DNA from: Johnsonella sp.
GTDB taxonomy: Bacteria > Bacillota > Clostridia > Lachnospirales > Lachnospiraceae
Reading direction: 5' to 3'
Assembly (NCBI GenBank): GCA_030529445.1
Contig: JAUMWW010000017.1
Span: 1 to 52,891 of the forward strand
DNA: 52,891 nt
Shown here: positions 40,561-48,465 of the stretch, in pieces
Layout of the letters: every line of letters begins with the position of its first letter
How positions within the stretch are numbered: position 1 is the first letter of the stretch
Translations under genes and position numbers: made by a program
Notes under the pieces: model-generated
What the model was told of the DNA's origin: nothing
Seen by the model: only the letters and a program-made list of their open reading frames with translations
Databases searched by the model: none

Positions 40561-42018
40561 ATGTTGCAAACAGGATCTTTATCAGCGGCGCGCAGGCGGA
40601 TTGAGAAGCTGCTGGATGATCGGAGCTTTGTTGAAATCGGAGCCCGCATTACCGCCAGAAGTACGGACTTCAATATGGGAGGAAAGCAGATTCCTTCCGA
40701 CGGGGTGATCACCGGATACGGAAGGATAGAGGGCAGCCTTGTATATGTATATAGCCAGGATGCGGAAATTTTGGGAGGATCTCTGGGAGAAATGCATGCA
40801 AAGAAAATCGCAAATCTTTACTCGCTGGCGATAAAAACGGGGGCTCCGCTGATCGGATTTGTGGACTGCTCCGGCTTCAGGCTGCAGGAAGGCACGGATG
40901 CACTGGATGCATTCGGGAGCCTTTACATAAACCAAAGCAGGGCAAAAGGGGTGATTTTGCAGATTCAGGGGATTTTCGGCAGATCTGCGGGCGGCATGGC
41001 AATCAGCAGCGTGCTCAGCGACTTCACTTTTATGGAAAGCCGGGATGCGAAGCTTTTTATCAACTCGCCGAACGCCATCGCAAAGCATCACCAGGAAAAA
41101 TGCGATACCTCGAGTGCGGATTTCCAGAGCAAAAAGGCGGGAAATATTGACGGAGCGGGAACGGAGGATGAGATCATCGCCGGAATCAGAACCTTGGTTT
41201 CGATTCTTCCGGCAAATAATGAAGAGAATTTCTCTCACGAAGAATGCAGGGATGATCTGAACAGAAAAACGGAGCAAATCGCCTCCTATCGGCTGGATAC
41301 CGGGCTCCTGCTTGCGGAGGTTTCGGACGGGCATTTTTATCTGGAGCTGAAAGAGGATTTCGCTCCCGAGATGCTTACGGCATTTATCCGACTGAACGGG
41401 CGCACGATAGGCTGTATTGCAAACAGGGGAGAAAAGCTTGATCGGGAAGGCAAAAAGCAGGAGGACTTCGAGCTTTTGCTTACAGATAAGGGCTGTAATA
41501 AGGCTGCCGAGTTTGTGGAATTTTGCGACGCCTTCAGGATACCCGTCCTGAGTCTGGTAAACGTGAAGGGCTTTGCCGCAACCTGCTGCACCGAAAAAAG
41601 GCTTGCCGGATCGGGAGCGAAGCTGCTTCATGCCTTTACCAAGGCAAGCGTGCCCAAACTCAGCCTGCTGATCGGAGAGGCTTTCGGCTCGGCATATCTT
41701 TGCATGAATGCAAAGTCCACCGGGGCGGATCTCGTCTTTGCATGGGAGGATGCGGCAATCGGACTGATGGATGCGAAAGAAGCGGCAAGAATTATTTATG
41801 CGGATGAAATCGCAGAGGCAAAAGAGCCGGGCGAATTATTAAGAGAGAAGACAAAGGAATATCATCAGCTCCAGTCAAGCGTCGAATCTGCGGCAAGAAG
41901 GGGATGCATCGATGATATTATCGCATTTGAGGATACCAGAAAAAAACTGATTTTTGCATTCGAGATTCTCTTATCGAAAAAAGAAAACAGGGAATGGAAA
42001 AAATACCGCGGCTTTTAG
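40561..42018 (+). CDS. Acyl-CoA-type carboxyltransferase subunit (MmdA-like)
   Basis: The 485-residue protein has two crotonase-like halves as in propionyl/methylmalonyl-CoA carboxyltransferases: IGFVDCSGFRLQEGTDALDA near 105 (usually GGARIQEG), IFGRSAGGMAISSVLSDFTF near 138, VNVKGFAATCCTEKRLAGSG near 340 and LLIGEAFGSAYLCMNAKSTG near 375. These enzymes move CO2 between biotin and an acyl-CoA. The motifs are recognisable but diverged, so the acyl-CoA is not certain. It leads an operon with OadG-like, biotin carrier, OadB and OadA-like genes. ATG 40561 has CATGGAGG upstream. Confidence 0.85.
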   Translation: MLQTGSLSAARRRIEKLLDDRSFVEIGARITARSTDFNMGGKQIPSDGVITGYGRIEGSLVYVYSQDAEILGGSLGEMHAKKIANLYSLAIKTGAPLIGFVDCSGFRLQEGTDALDAFGSLYINQSRAKGVILQIQGIFGRSAGGMAISSVLSDFTFMESRDAKLFINSPNAIAKHHQEKCDTSSADFQSKKAGNIDGAGTEDEIIAGIRTLVSILPANNEENFSHEECRDDLNRKTEQIASYRLDTGLLLAEVSDGHFYLELKEDFAPEMLTAFIRLNGRTIGCIANRGEKLDREGKKQEDFELLLTDKGCNKAAEFVEFCDAFRIPVLSLVNVKGFAATCCTEKRLAGSGAKLLHAFTKASVPKLSLLIGEAFGSAYLCMNAKSTGADLVFAWEDAAIGLMDAKEAARIIYADEIAEAKEPGELLREKTKEYHQLQSSVESAARRGCIDDIIAFEDTRKKLIFAFEILLSKKENREWKKYRGF

Positions 42019-42026
42019 GAGGGGAA

Positions 42027-42863
42027 ATGAGAAATATTTATAAAGGAGCGATATTCTGTCTGCTGTTCTTCATGGTGGCGCTGCTTTCGAATTTTCCCGG
42101 AAGTGCCGCTCAAGAAAAGAGCGAGCGGATAGAGGAAGCCGAAGGACCGAAAATCAACACCTCCGAGGAGGTCAATATTGAGACGGAGGAATATATTCTG
42201 GGCATGCTGCAGGATATCCTGCCTGCGCTCAATATGATGGGAGAAGAGGAGATCGATGCATCGATCGCGGATGCACAGAAGGCGGGAGATCTTTTGTGGG
42301 TTTCGGCGATGGAATCATGGAAGAATACCTTAAGAGATACGGGATATCTGGAGACAATCAAAGAGGTGGAGATCAAGAAGGCGGAAAGCGGATATATTGC
42401 GCATATTTATGCGGCAGCCGAAAAAAGAGATCTGGAAATCAGCCTTCAATTCGACCGCAGGAGCTTGGAAATCAAAGCATTATCCTTCAATCCGGTATAC
42501 AGCATGGAGGAGAATATGAGGAGAGCGGCAATGAATACCGCTCTGGGAATGGGAACGGTCTTTAGCGTGCTGATCCTGATTTCCTTATTGATCGGCGGAT
42601 TTCAGTATATTTATAAGATGGAAAACCTGCTCAGGGAGAAGAAAAAGAGGCGGGAAGGAGATAGAGACCGGGGAAGAGAGTCTCTTTCGGCAAAGGAAGC
42701 GCAGGAAGAAGAAAAGAAGAAAGAAAAAGATCCCGGCGAGAGCTTAGATCCCGAGCGGGAGCATGAGCTTGTCGCCGTTTTAATGGCGGCGATTGCGGCT
42801 TACAGCAAGGAGAACACGGAGGGGCTCATCGTGAAATCAATCAGAAGAGAGCCCAGAAGATAA
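42027..42863 (+). CDS. oadG: OadG-like gamma subunit with extracellular domain
   Basis: The gamma subunit anchors the soluble transferase and carrier to the membrane pump. This 278-residue form is much longer than the usual 80-100 residues. It has a signal-peptide-like N-terminus (1-32), an outside domain of about 140 residues (ESWKNTLRDTGYLETIKEVE near 95), one membrane helix (GMGTVFSVLILISLLIGGFQ near 180) and a highly charged inner tail ending in HELVAVLMAAIAAYSKENTE, which is the OadG-family end. The start is ATG 42027 (GGAGGGGAA upstream). It begins 8 bases after the carboxyltransferase stop. Confidence 0.8.
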   Translation: MRNIYKGAIFCLLFFMVALLSNFPGSAAQEKSERIEEAEGPKINTSEEVNIETEEYILGMLQDILPALNMMGEEEIDASIADAQKAGDLLWVSAMESWKNTLRDTGYLETIKEVEIKKAESGYIAHIYAAAEKRDLEISLQFDRRSLEIKALSFNPVYSMEENMRRAAMNTALGMGTVFSVLILISLLIGGFQYIYKMENLLREKKKRREGDRDRGRESLSAKEAQEEEKKKEKDPGESLDPEREHELVAVLMAAIAAYSKENTEGLIVKSIRREPRR

Positions 42864-42883
42864 GAGAAGGAGAGATGAGCACA

Positions 42884-43285
42884 ATGAAGAACTATGTGAT
42901 AAAGGTAAACGGAAATATATACCATGTGGAAGTGGAGGAAAAAGAGGCGGGCTCTCCTACAGCGAGCTTTTCGCAGAGCATGCCGGTAAAGAAAGAGGAA
43001 GTTTCGGCAAATACGGCTGTAGAGAAGAAGGCGGAAGCCCCGGCTTTGGCAAGCGGAGAGAAGAAAGAGGGAAGCATAAAAATCACGGCTCCCATGCCGG
43101 GAAAAATCCTCGCTCTTAAGGCTCAGCCGGGACAGCAGCTGAAGGCGGGAGAGGCGCTTCTGATCTTGGAGGCGATGAAGATGGAAAACGAGATCGTGGC
43201 TCCCGAGGCGGGAAGCCTTGTCTCGATCCATGCCGCGGTCGGTGATCATGTAGAGGTCGGACAGCTTTTGGCGACATTGGAATAA
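42884..43285 (+). CDS. Biotin carboxyl carrier protein of the decarboxylase
   Basis: The roughly 133-residue protein carries biotin on the Lys of [20 protein letters not shown] near residue 100. The biotinyl domain (about 63-133, [20 protein letters not shown]) follows an N-terminal [14 protein letters not shown] strand pair and an Ala/Lys/Glu linker. It shuttles CO2 between the transferases and OadB. Start is ambiguous: ATG 42884 leaves 11 bases from AGGAG and fits the family N-terminus [10 protein letters not shown], while ATG 42875 leaves only two. No separate biotin carboxylase is nearby, consistent with decarboxylation rather than carboxylation. Confidence 0.9.
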   Translation: MKNYVIKVNGNIYHVEVEEKEAGSPTASFSQSMPVKKEEVSANTAVEKKAEAPALASGEKKEGSIKITAPMPGKILALKAQPGQQLKAGEALLILEAMKMENEIVAPEAGSLVSIHAAVGDHVEVGQLLATLE

Positions 43286-43307
43286 AATCTCCGGGGAGGC
43301 GACAAAA

Positions 43308-44459
43308 ATGGATTATATTATGACAACCATAGATAATCTCCTGCATCAGACCGCTTTTTTAAACCTGAGCGGAGGAAATATTCTGATGATCGGAATAGCT
43401 ATGGTATTTCTCTATCTTGCGATCAGAAAGGGATTTGAGCCCTTATTGCTTGTGCCGATCGCATTCGGAATGCTTCTGGTCAATATTTACCCGGATATCA
43501 TGGCAAAGCCGGAGAATACCGCCAATGGAGTCGGAGGGCTTTTGTATTATTTCTACCTTCTCGATGAATGGAGCATCATGCCTTCTCTGATTTTTATGGG
43601 AGTGGGTGCGCAGACGGATTTCGGTCCGCTGATCGCAAATCCGAAGAGCTTTCTTCTGGGAGCCGCGGCGCAGTTCGGAATTTACGGAGCGTATTTCTTC
43701 GCTATTTTATGGGGCTTTCCCGATAAAGCGGCGGCGGCGATTTCCATCATAGGAGGGGCGGACGGACCTACCTCGATATTTTTGGCAGGAAAACTCGGGC
43801 AGGCGGAGTATCTCGGACCGATTGCGGTCGCAGCCTACTCCTATATGGCTCTGGTGCCTATCATACAGCCGCCCATTATGAAGCTTTTGACGACCGAGAA
43901 GGAGAGAAAGATTAAGATGGAGCAGCTTCGTCCGGTATCCAAGCTGGAGAAAATTCTTTTCCCGATTATCGTTACCGTGGTGGTCTGCCTGATTCTTCCT
44001 TCTACGGCTCCTCTCGTGGGCATGCTGATGCTCGGCAATCTGTTTAAGGAATCCGGCGTGGTAAAGCAGCTTACCGAAACGGCTTCGAATGCATTGATGT
44101 ATATCGTCGTAATTTTGCTCGGCACCTCGGTCGGCGCGACAACGAGCGCGGAGGTATTTTTAAAGGTGACGACACTCAAGATCGTAGGACTGGGGCTTGT
44201 CGCATTTGCGATAGGAACGGCTTTCGGTGTGCTCTTCGGCAAGCTGATGTGCTTTGCGACGGGAGGGAAGGTCAATCCTCTGATCGGATCGGCAGGGGTT
44301 TCCGCCGTTCCCATGGCTGCGCGGGTTTCTCAGAAGGTGGGAGCCGAGGCGGATCCGACCAATTTCCTGCTGATGCATGCGATGGGGCCGAATGTTGCGG
44401 GGGTGATCGGAACTGCGGTCGCCGCGGGAACATTTATGGCGATATTTGGAATTAAATAA
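43308..44459 (+). CDS. oadB: Na+-translocating decarboxylase beta subunit
   Basis: OadB is the membrane pump that decarboxylates carboxybiotin and exports Na+. The 383-residue protein has about nine to eleven hydrophobic segments and the family motifs [16 protein letters not shown] near 98, [20 protein letters not shown] near 145 (the pore region), and [17 protein letters not shown] near 327 with [21 protein letters not shown] near the end. It is placed between the biotin carrier and the OadA-like transferase. It would couple C4-acid or acyl-CoA decarboxylation to a sodium gradient. Confidence 0.95.
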   Translation: MDYIMTTIDNLLHQTAFLNLSGGNILMIGIAMVFLYLAIRKGFEPLLLVPIAFGMLLVNIYPDIMAKPENTANGVGGLLYYFYLLDEWSIMPSLIFMGVGAQTDFGPLIANPKSFLLGAAAQFGIYGAYFFAILWGFPDKAAAAISIIGGADGPTSIFLAGKLGQAEYLGPIAVAAYSYMALVPIIQPPIMKLLTTEKERKIKMEQLRPVSKLEKILFPIIVTVVVCLILPSTAPLVGMLMLGNLFKESGVVKQLTETASNALMYIVVILLGTSVGATTSAEVFLKVTTLKIVGLGLVAFAIGTAFGVLFGKLMCFATGGKVNPLIGSAGVSAVPMAARVSQKVGAEADPTNFLLMHAMGPNVAGVIGTAVAAGTFMAIFGIK

Positions 44460-44477
44460 GGATAAAGGAGTCGGAAT

Positions 44478-45890
44478 ATGGCAGAATTTGTAAAAAAACC
44501 CATAAAAATAGTGGAAACGGTGCTGAGGGATGCACATCAGTCTCTGATCGCCACGCGTATGACAACGGAGCAGATGCTTCCCATCGTAGATACGATGGAT
44601 AAGGTCGGCTACCATGCGGTCGAATGCTGGGGAGGAGCGACCTTTGACGCTTCCCTGCGTTTTCTTCATGAGGATCCATGGGAGAGGCTGCGCAAATTTA
44701 AAGAGGGCTTTAAACATACGAAGCTCCAGATGCTCTTCAGAGGACAGAACATCCTCGGCTATAATCATTATGCGGATGATGTGGTGGAATATTTTGTACA
44801 AAAGTCCGTAGCAAACGGAATCGATATCATCAGAATTTTTGACTGCTTAAACGATATCCGGAACTTAAAAACCTCCATCGATGCGGCAAATAAAGAAAAA
44901 GCGGAGGCGCAGGTCGCGCTCTGCTATACGCTCGGCGATGCCTATACTCTGGAGTACTGGAAGGATGTGGCAAAGAGAATTGAAGATATGGGAGCGGTAT
45001 CGCTTTGCATCAAGGATATGGCAGGGCTTCTGACCCCGTATAAGGCGAAGGAGCTGGTTGGAGCATTGAAGGAATCGACCTCCCTGCCCATCGATCTGCA
45101 TACGCATTTTACTTCGGGAGTCGGAGCGATGACTTACCTAAAAGCGGTCGAATCCGGCTGCAATATCATCGATACGGCGATCTCTTCTTTTGCTCTGGGA
45201 ACGAGCCAGCCGGCGACCGAGGTGATGGTGGAGACCTTTAAGGGAACCGAATACGACAGCGGGCTGGATCTTGACCTTCTTTCCAAGATTGCGGATTATT
45301 TCCGTCCGATCCGGGAGGATGCGATTAAGAGCGGGCTTCTAAATCCGAAGGTTCTTGCGGTGGATATCAATACATTGCGCTATCAGGTCCCGGGCGGCAT
45401 GCTTTCGAATCTGATCAGCCAGCTCAAGGAGGCGGGCAAGGAAGATAAGTACAGAGAGGTTATGGAAGAGATTTCAAGAGTGAGAAAGGATTTCGGAGAG
45501 CCCCCTCTGGTCACTCCTTCCTCTCAGATCGTAGGAACACAGGCGGTAATGAATGTGATCTCCGGAGAGAGGTATAAGATCGTTCCGAAGGAATCCAAAA
45601 AGATCATGCTGGGAGAATTCGGGCAGTCCGTAAAGCCCTTTGATCCCGAGGTGCAAAAAAAGATCATAGGGGAGGAGAAGCCCATCGGCTGCAGACCTGC
45701 GGATCTGATCAAGCCTCAGCTTGCGGAGTTTGAAAGAGCATGTGCGGCATGGAAGCAGCAGGACGAGGATGTGCTCTCCTATGCGCTCTTTCCCGCTGTT
45801 GCGGAGGAATTTTTCAAGTACAGGCAGGCGCAGCAGACGAGGATAGATCCGGCGAAGGCGGACAGGGAAGCCGCGGCTTATCCGGTATAG
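44478..45890 (+). CDS. oadA: Oxaloacetate decarboxylase alpha-type carboxyltransferase
   Basis: The 470-residue protein is the DRE-TIM carboxyltransferase shared by OadA and pyruvate carboxylase: VETVLRDAHQSLIATRMTTE near 12 (metal Asp and substrate Arg), HAVECWGGATFDASLRFL near 45, catalytic Lys in SLCIKDMAGLLTPYKAKE near 175 and metal His pair in PIDLHTHFTSGVGAMTYL near 203. It stops before the biotin domain of full-length OadA, because biotin is on the separate carrier gene upstream. It acts on oxaloacetate/pyruvate. It is the last gene of the operon, 18 bases after oadB. Confidence 0.93.
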   Translation: MAEFVKKPIKIVETVLRDAHQSLIATRMTTEQMLPIVDTMDKVGYHAVECWGGATFDASLRFLHEDPWERLRKFKEGFKHTKLQMLFRGQNILGYNHYADDVVEYFVQKSVANGIDIIRIFDCLNDIRNLKTSIDAANKEKAEAQVALCYTLGDAYTLEYWKDVAKRIEDMGAVSLCIKDMAGLLTPYKAKELVGALKESTSLPIDLHTHFTSGVGAMTYLKAVESGCNIIDTAISSFALGTSQPATEVMVETFKGTEYDSGLDLDLLSKIADYFRPIREDAIKSGLLNPKVLAVDINTLRYQVPGGMLSNLISQLKEAGKEDKYREVMEEISRVRKDFGEPPLVTPSSQIVGTQAVMNVISGERYKIVPKESKKIMLGEFGQSVKPFDPEVQKKIIGEEKPIGCRPADLIKPQLAEFERACAAWKQQDEDVLSYALFPAVAEEFFKYRQAQQTRIDPAKADREAAAYPV

Positions 45891-45920
45891 GATCAGGTTT
45901 TAGTATCTCTCAGAGAATAG

Positions 45921-45934
45921 AAAAAAGCTTTTTT
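45921..45934. terminator. A6GCT6 palindrome at the end of the decarboxylase operon
   Basis: A perfect 14-bp palindrome AAAAAAGCTTTTTT lies 31 bp after oadA, with a TCTCT-C-AGAGA repeat before it. It may work as a weak terminator. Confidence 0.3.
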
Positions 45935-45958
45935 ACTGTGAATCTTTCACATTTAAGA

Positions 45959-45971
45959 AATAGTAACTATT
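45959..45971. promoter_or_regulatory. Peroxide-operon candidate operator 1
   Basis: AATAGTAACTATT is a 13-bp palindrome about 40 bp upstream of the ahpC -35 box. The core TAGTAACTAT recurs 83 bp further on, about eight helical turns. Confidence 0.45.
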
Positions 45972-46009
45972 ACTGTTATCATAAAAATGGATGAAAATAT
46001 AAATATCTA

Positions 46010-46038
46010 TTGCATAAAATTATTTTATATGTTACATT
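46010..46038 (+). promoter_or_regulatory. Promoter of ahpC
   Basis: TTGCAT (46010-46015) and TACATT (46033-46038) are separated by 17 bases, with TG before the -10. It lies between two copies of the TAGTAACTAT palindrome. Confidence 0.4.
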
Positions 46039-46043
46039 TCGTT

Positions 46044-46053
46044 TAGTAACTAT
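46044..46053. promoter_or_regulatory. Peroxide-operon candidate operator 2
   Basis: A second TAGTAACTAT lies just after the ahpC -10 box, near the expected transcription start, and 32 bp before the ahpC start codon. A repressor bound here would block ahpC. Confidence 0.45.
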
Positions 46054-46084
46054 CATTAAAAAAAATTCGAAAGGAGATACGAAT

Positions 46085-46648
46085 ATGTCATTAATCAATA
46101 AGGAAGTAGCTGATTTTACAGTGCAGGCATTTCATAATAAAGGATTCAAGGAGGTAAAGAAAGCGGATATTGCCGGAAAATGGAGTATATTTTTCTTCTA
46201 TCCCGCGGACTTTACCTTTGTTTGCCCTACGGAGCTGGAGGATCTGCAGAATAATTATGACAAGTTTCAGGGTGTAGGCTGTGAAATTTTCGGTGTATCT
46301 ACGGATACTCATTTTGTGCATAAGGCATGGCATGATCATTCCGAGAGAATTTCCAAGCTGACCTATCCTCTGCTTGCCGATCCCACCCATGTGCTGTCCA
46401 AGGATTTTGAGGTTTATACGGAGGAGAGCGGGCTTGCGGAAAGAGGAACCTTCATCGTAAATCCGGACGGAAAGATCGTTGCTTATGAGGTAAATTCGGG
46501 CAATGTCGGACGTAATGCGGATGAGCTTTTCAGAAAGCTTCAGGCATGCCAGTTCGTGTATGAGCACGGCGATGAAGTTTGCCCGGCAAAATGGACCCCG
46601 GGTGCGGCAACACTTAAGCCCAGTCTCGATCTCGTAGGACAGTTATAA
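46085..46648 (+). CDS. ahpC: Alkyl hydroperoxide reductase peroxiredoxin AhpC
   Basis: This 187-residue typical 2-Cys peroxiredoxin reduces H2O2 and organic peroxides. The peroxidatic Cys is in FFYPADFTFVCPTELEDL near 47, the resolving Cys in HGDEVCPAKWTPGA near 166, and the AERGTFIVNPDGKI strand is near 118. The size and motifs are those of the AhpC/Prx1 group. ATG 46085 follows AAAGGAGATACG; an earlier in-frame ATG at 46010 would place the promoter inside the gene. The reductase gene follows after 15 bases. Confidence 0.96.
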   Translation: MSLINKEVADFTVQAFHNKGFKEVKKADIAGKWSIFFFYPADFTFVCPTELEDLQNNYDKFQGVGCEIFGVSTDTHFVHKAWHDHSERISKLTYPLLADPTHVLSKDFEVYTEESGLAERGTFIVNPDGKIVAYEVNSGNVGRNADELFRKLQACQFVYEHGDEVCPAKWTPGAATLKPSLDLVGQL

Positions 46649-46663
46649 TCAGGGGGCGCTTTG

Positions 46664-48307
46664 ATGACTGAGAACGACAGAAAAAATCTTTATGATGCGA
46701 TTATCATAGGCGGAGGCCCTGCCGGGCTGACTTCCGCAATTTATCTTGCCAGAGCATATTACAGGGTTCTGGTTGTGGAAAAAGAAAAATTCGGAGGACA
46801 GATTACGATCACTTCCGAAGTTGTCAACTATCCCGGCGTGGCGAGAACCAGCGGAGAAGCTCTTACGGGTGAGATGAAAAAGCAGGCGCAGAGCTTCGGC
46901 GCGGAATTTCTTCTTGCGGAGGTTTCCTCCATCCATACCGAGGGGGAGATCAAGGAGGTGCATACTTCCAGAGGCGTGATGAGAGCCTTCGGCATCATTC
47001 TTGCTACCGGAGCCGTGCCCCGCATGATAGGCTTCGAGGGAGAAATGGATTTCAGAGGGCATGGAGTTGCTTACTGCGCGACCTGTGACGGAGAATTCTT
47101 TTCCGGAAAAGATGTGTTTGTTGTCGGAGGAGGTTTTGCGGCGGCGGAGGAAAGCGTATTCCTGACAAAGTATGCAAACCATGTAACGATACTGATCAGA
47201 GAAGATGATTTTACCTGTGCAAAGACGGTTGCCGACCATGCAAGAAACCATGAGAAGATTACGATTCTGACCAATACCGAGGTGCTTCGGGTAGAGGGAG
47301 ACAGCCTGCTCAGGAGCATTACCTATAAGAACAATAAGACCGGAGAAGAGACGGTATTTCATGCAAAAGAGGGAGATACCTTCGGCGTCTTCGTCTTTGC
47401 AGGCTATGAGCCGGCGACGAAGCTGGTCAAGGGAATCGCCGATCTAGACGAGAGAGGCTATATCATCACGGACAGAACGCAAAAAACCAGTGTGGATGGC
47501 TTATATGCGGCGGGAGACGTATGCATAAAGCCGCTGCGCCAGGTCGTAACTGCTGTCGGAGACGGAGCGATGGCTGCGACGGAGCTCGAAAAATACATCG
47601 CCGGAATGCAGAAGAAGACGGGGCTCCATCCCCAAAGACCCGTGCGCGAGAGCGGAGCGGGCAAGGAGATCGAGCCGAGAAGGGAAAAACCCGCGGCAGA
47701 GGCGGCTTCAGGTGCTCTGTTTACGGAAGATATGCTTGCCCAGCTCAATACGGTATTCGACAGAATGGAAGGAAAGCTGATCTTAAAGCTCTATCTCGAT
47801 GAAAAGCCGGTTTCCTCGGAGCTTAGGGAGTATATTCAGGAGCTGGTGAAGCTCACGGATAAGATGGAGATGGAGATGGGCTCCGGAGAGGAAGAGACTC
47901 CCTGCGTAAAGGTCTGCAGAGCGGACGGAAGCGAGGCGGGGCTTGCCTTTCACGGCGTTCCCGGAGGGCATGAGTTCACTTCCTTCGTACTCGGGCTTTA
48001 TAATGCGGCAGGACCGGGTCAGTCACTGGATGAGGAAGTGCAAAAGCGCATCGAGGCGATTGATCGGGATGTCGAGATCAAGATCATGGTATCCCTCACC
48101 TGTACGGTTTGCCCGGATCTGGTGATCGCGGCGCAGAGAATTGCCGCCGCAAGCGCTCGCGTGCGCACAGATATCTATGATATCAATCATTTCGGAGACT
48201 TCAAGGATAAGTACCAGATCATGAGCGTGCCCTGCATGGTGATCAATGAGAATAAACCGGTATTCGGAAAGAAGGATATCAAGCAGATTCTCGATCTGAT
48301 TTCCTAA
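46664..48307 (+). CDS. AhpF-like peroxiredoxin reductase with permuted domains
   Basis: The 547-residue flavoprotein regenerates AhpC with NAD(P)H. Residues 1-310 are a thioredoxin reductase module: AIIIGGGPAGLTSAIYLARA near 12, the redox motif AYCATCDGEFF near 135, the NAD(P) loop VFVVGGGFAAAEESVFL near 150 and GDVCIKPLRQVVTAVGDGA near 287. Residues about 345-547 match the tandem thioredoxin-fold domain of AhpF with SLTCTVCPDLVIAAQR near 480 (compare SLSCHNCPDVV in E. coli). In normal AhpF that domain is at the N-terminus; here it is at the C-terminus. Start is ATG 46664 after AGGGGG. Confidence 0.9.
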   Translation: MTENDRKNLYDAIIIGGGPAGLTSAIYLARAYYRVLVVEKEKFGGQITITSEVVNYPGVARTSGEALTGEMKKQAQSFGAEFLLAEVSSIHTEGEIKEVHTSRGVMRAFGIILATGAVPRMIGFEGEMDFRGHGVAYCATCDGEFFSGKDVFVVGGGFAAAEESVFLTKYANHVTILIREDDFTCAKTVADHARNHEKITILTNTEVLRVEGDSLLRSITYKNNKTGEETVFHAKEGDTFGVFVFAGYEPATKLVKGIADLDERGYIITDRTQKTSVDGLYAAGDVCIKPLRQVVTAVGDGAMAATELEKYIAGMQKKTGLHPQRPVRESGAGKEIEPRREKPAAEAASGALFTEDMLAQLNTVFDRMEGKLILKLYLDEKPVSSELREYIQELVKLTDKMEMEMGSGEEETPCVKVCRADGSEAGLAFHGVPGGHEFTSFVLGLYNAAGPGQSLDEEVQKRIEAIDRDVEIKIMVSLTCTVCPDLVIAAQRIAAASARVRTDIYDINHFGDFKDKYQIMSVPCMVINENKPVFGKKDIKQILDLIS

Positions 48308-48343
48308 GATTTCCTGAAAACGAAAGATAAAATAAAGTAAAAT

Positions 48344-48390
48344 AAAAAACCTCCGATCCGCAGGCAATAAGAGCGGATCGGAGGTTTTTT
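48344..48390 (+). terminator. Strong terminator of the ahpC operon
   Basis: AAAAAACCTCCGATCCGC (48344-48361) pairs perfectly with its complement at 48373-48390, which ends in T6. The symmetric A/T runs let it work for both strands. Confidence 0.9.
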
Positions 48391-48420
48391 GCATCTGCGC
48401 CTCCCGCATCGGATATGGCT

Positions 48421-48459
48421 TGACGAAAAAATCCGCAATCTTTCGGGAGTTTTTCGTCA
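48421..48459 (-). terminator. Hairpin after the radical SAM operon
   Basis: TGACGAAAAA (48421-48430) pairs perfectly with TTTTTCGTCA (48450-48459), 7 bases beyond the stop codon of the last minus-strand gene. It lacks an extra T run, so it is a moderate terminator candidate, backed up by the strong hairpin further on. Confidence 0.5.
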
Positions 48460-48465
48460 GGCTTT

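Noticed and set aside
40582-41631. 349-codon open frame on the minus strand opposite the carboxyltransferase gene
   Set aside because: Shadow of a well-supported plus-strand gene, with no recognisable domain.
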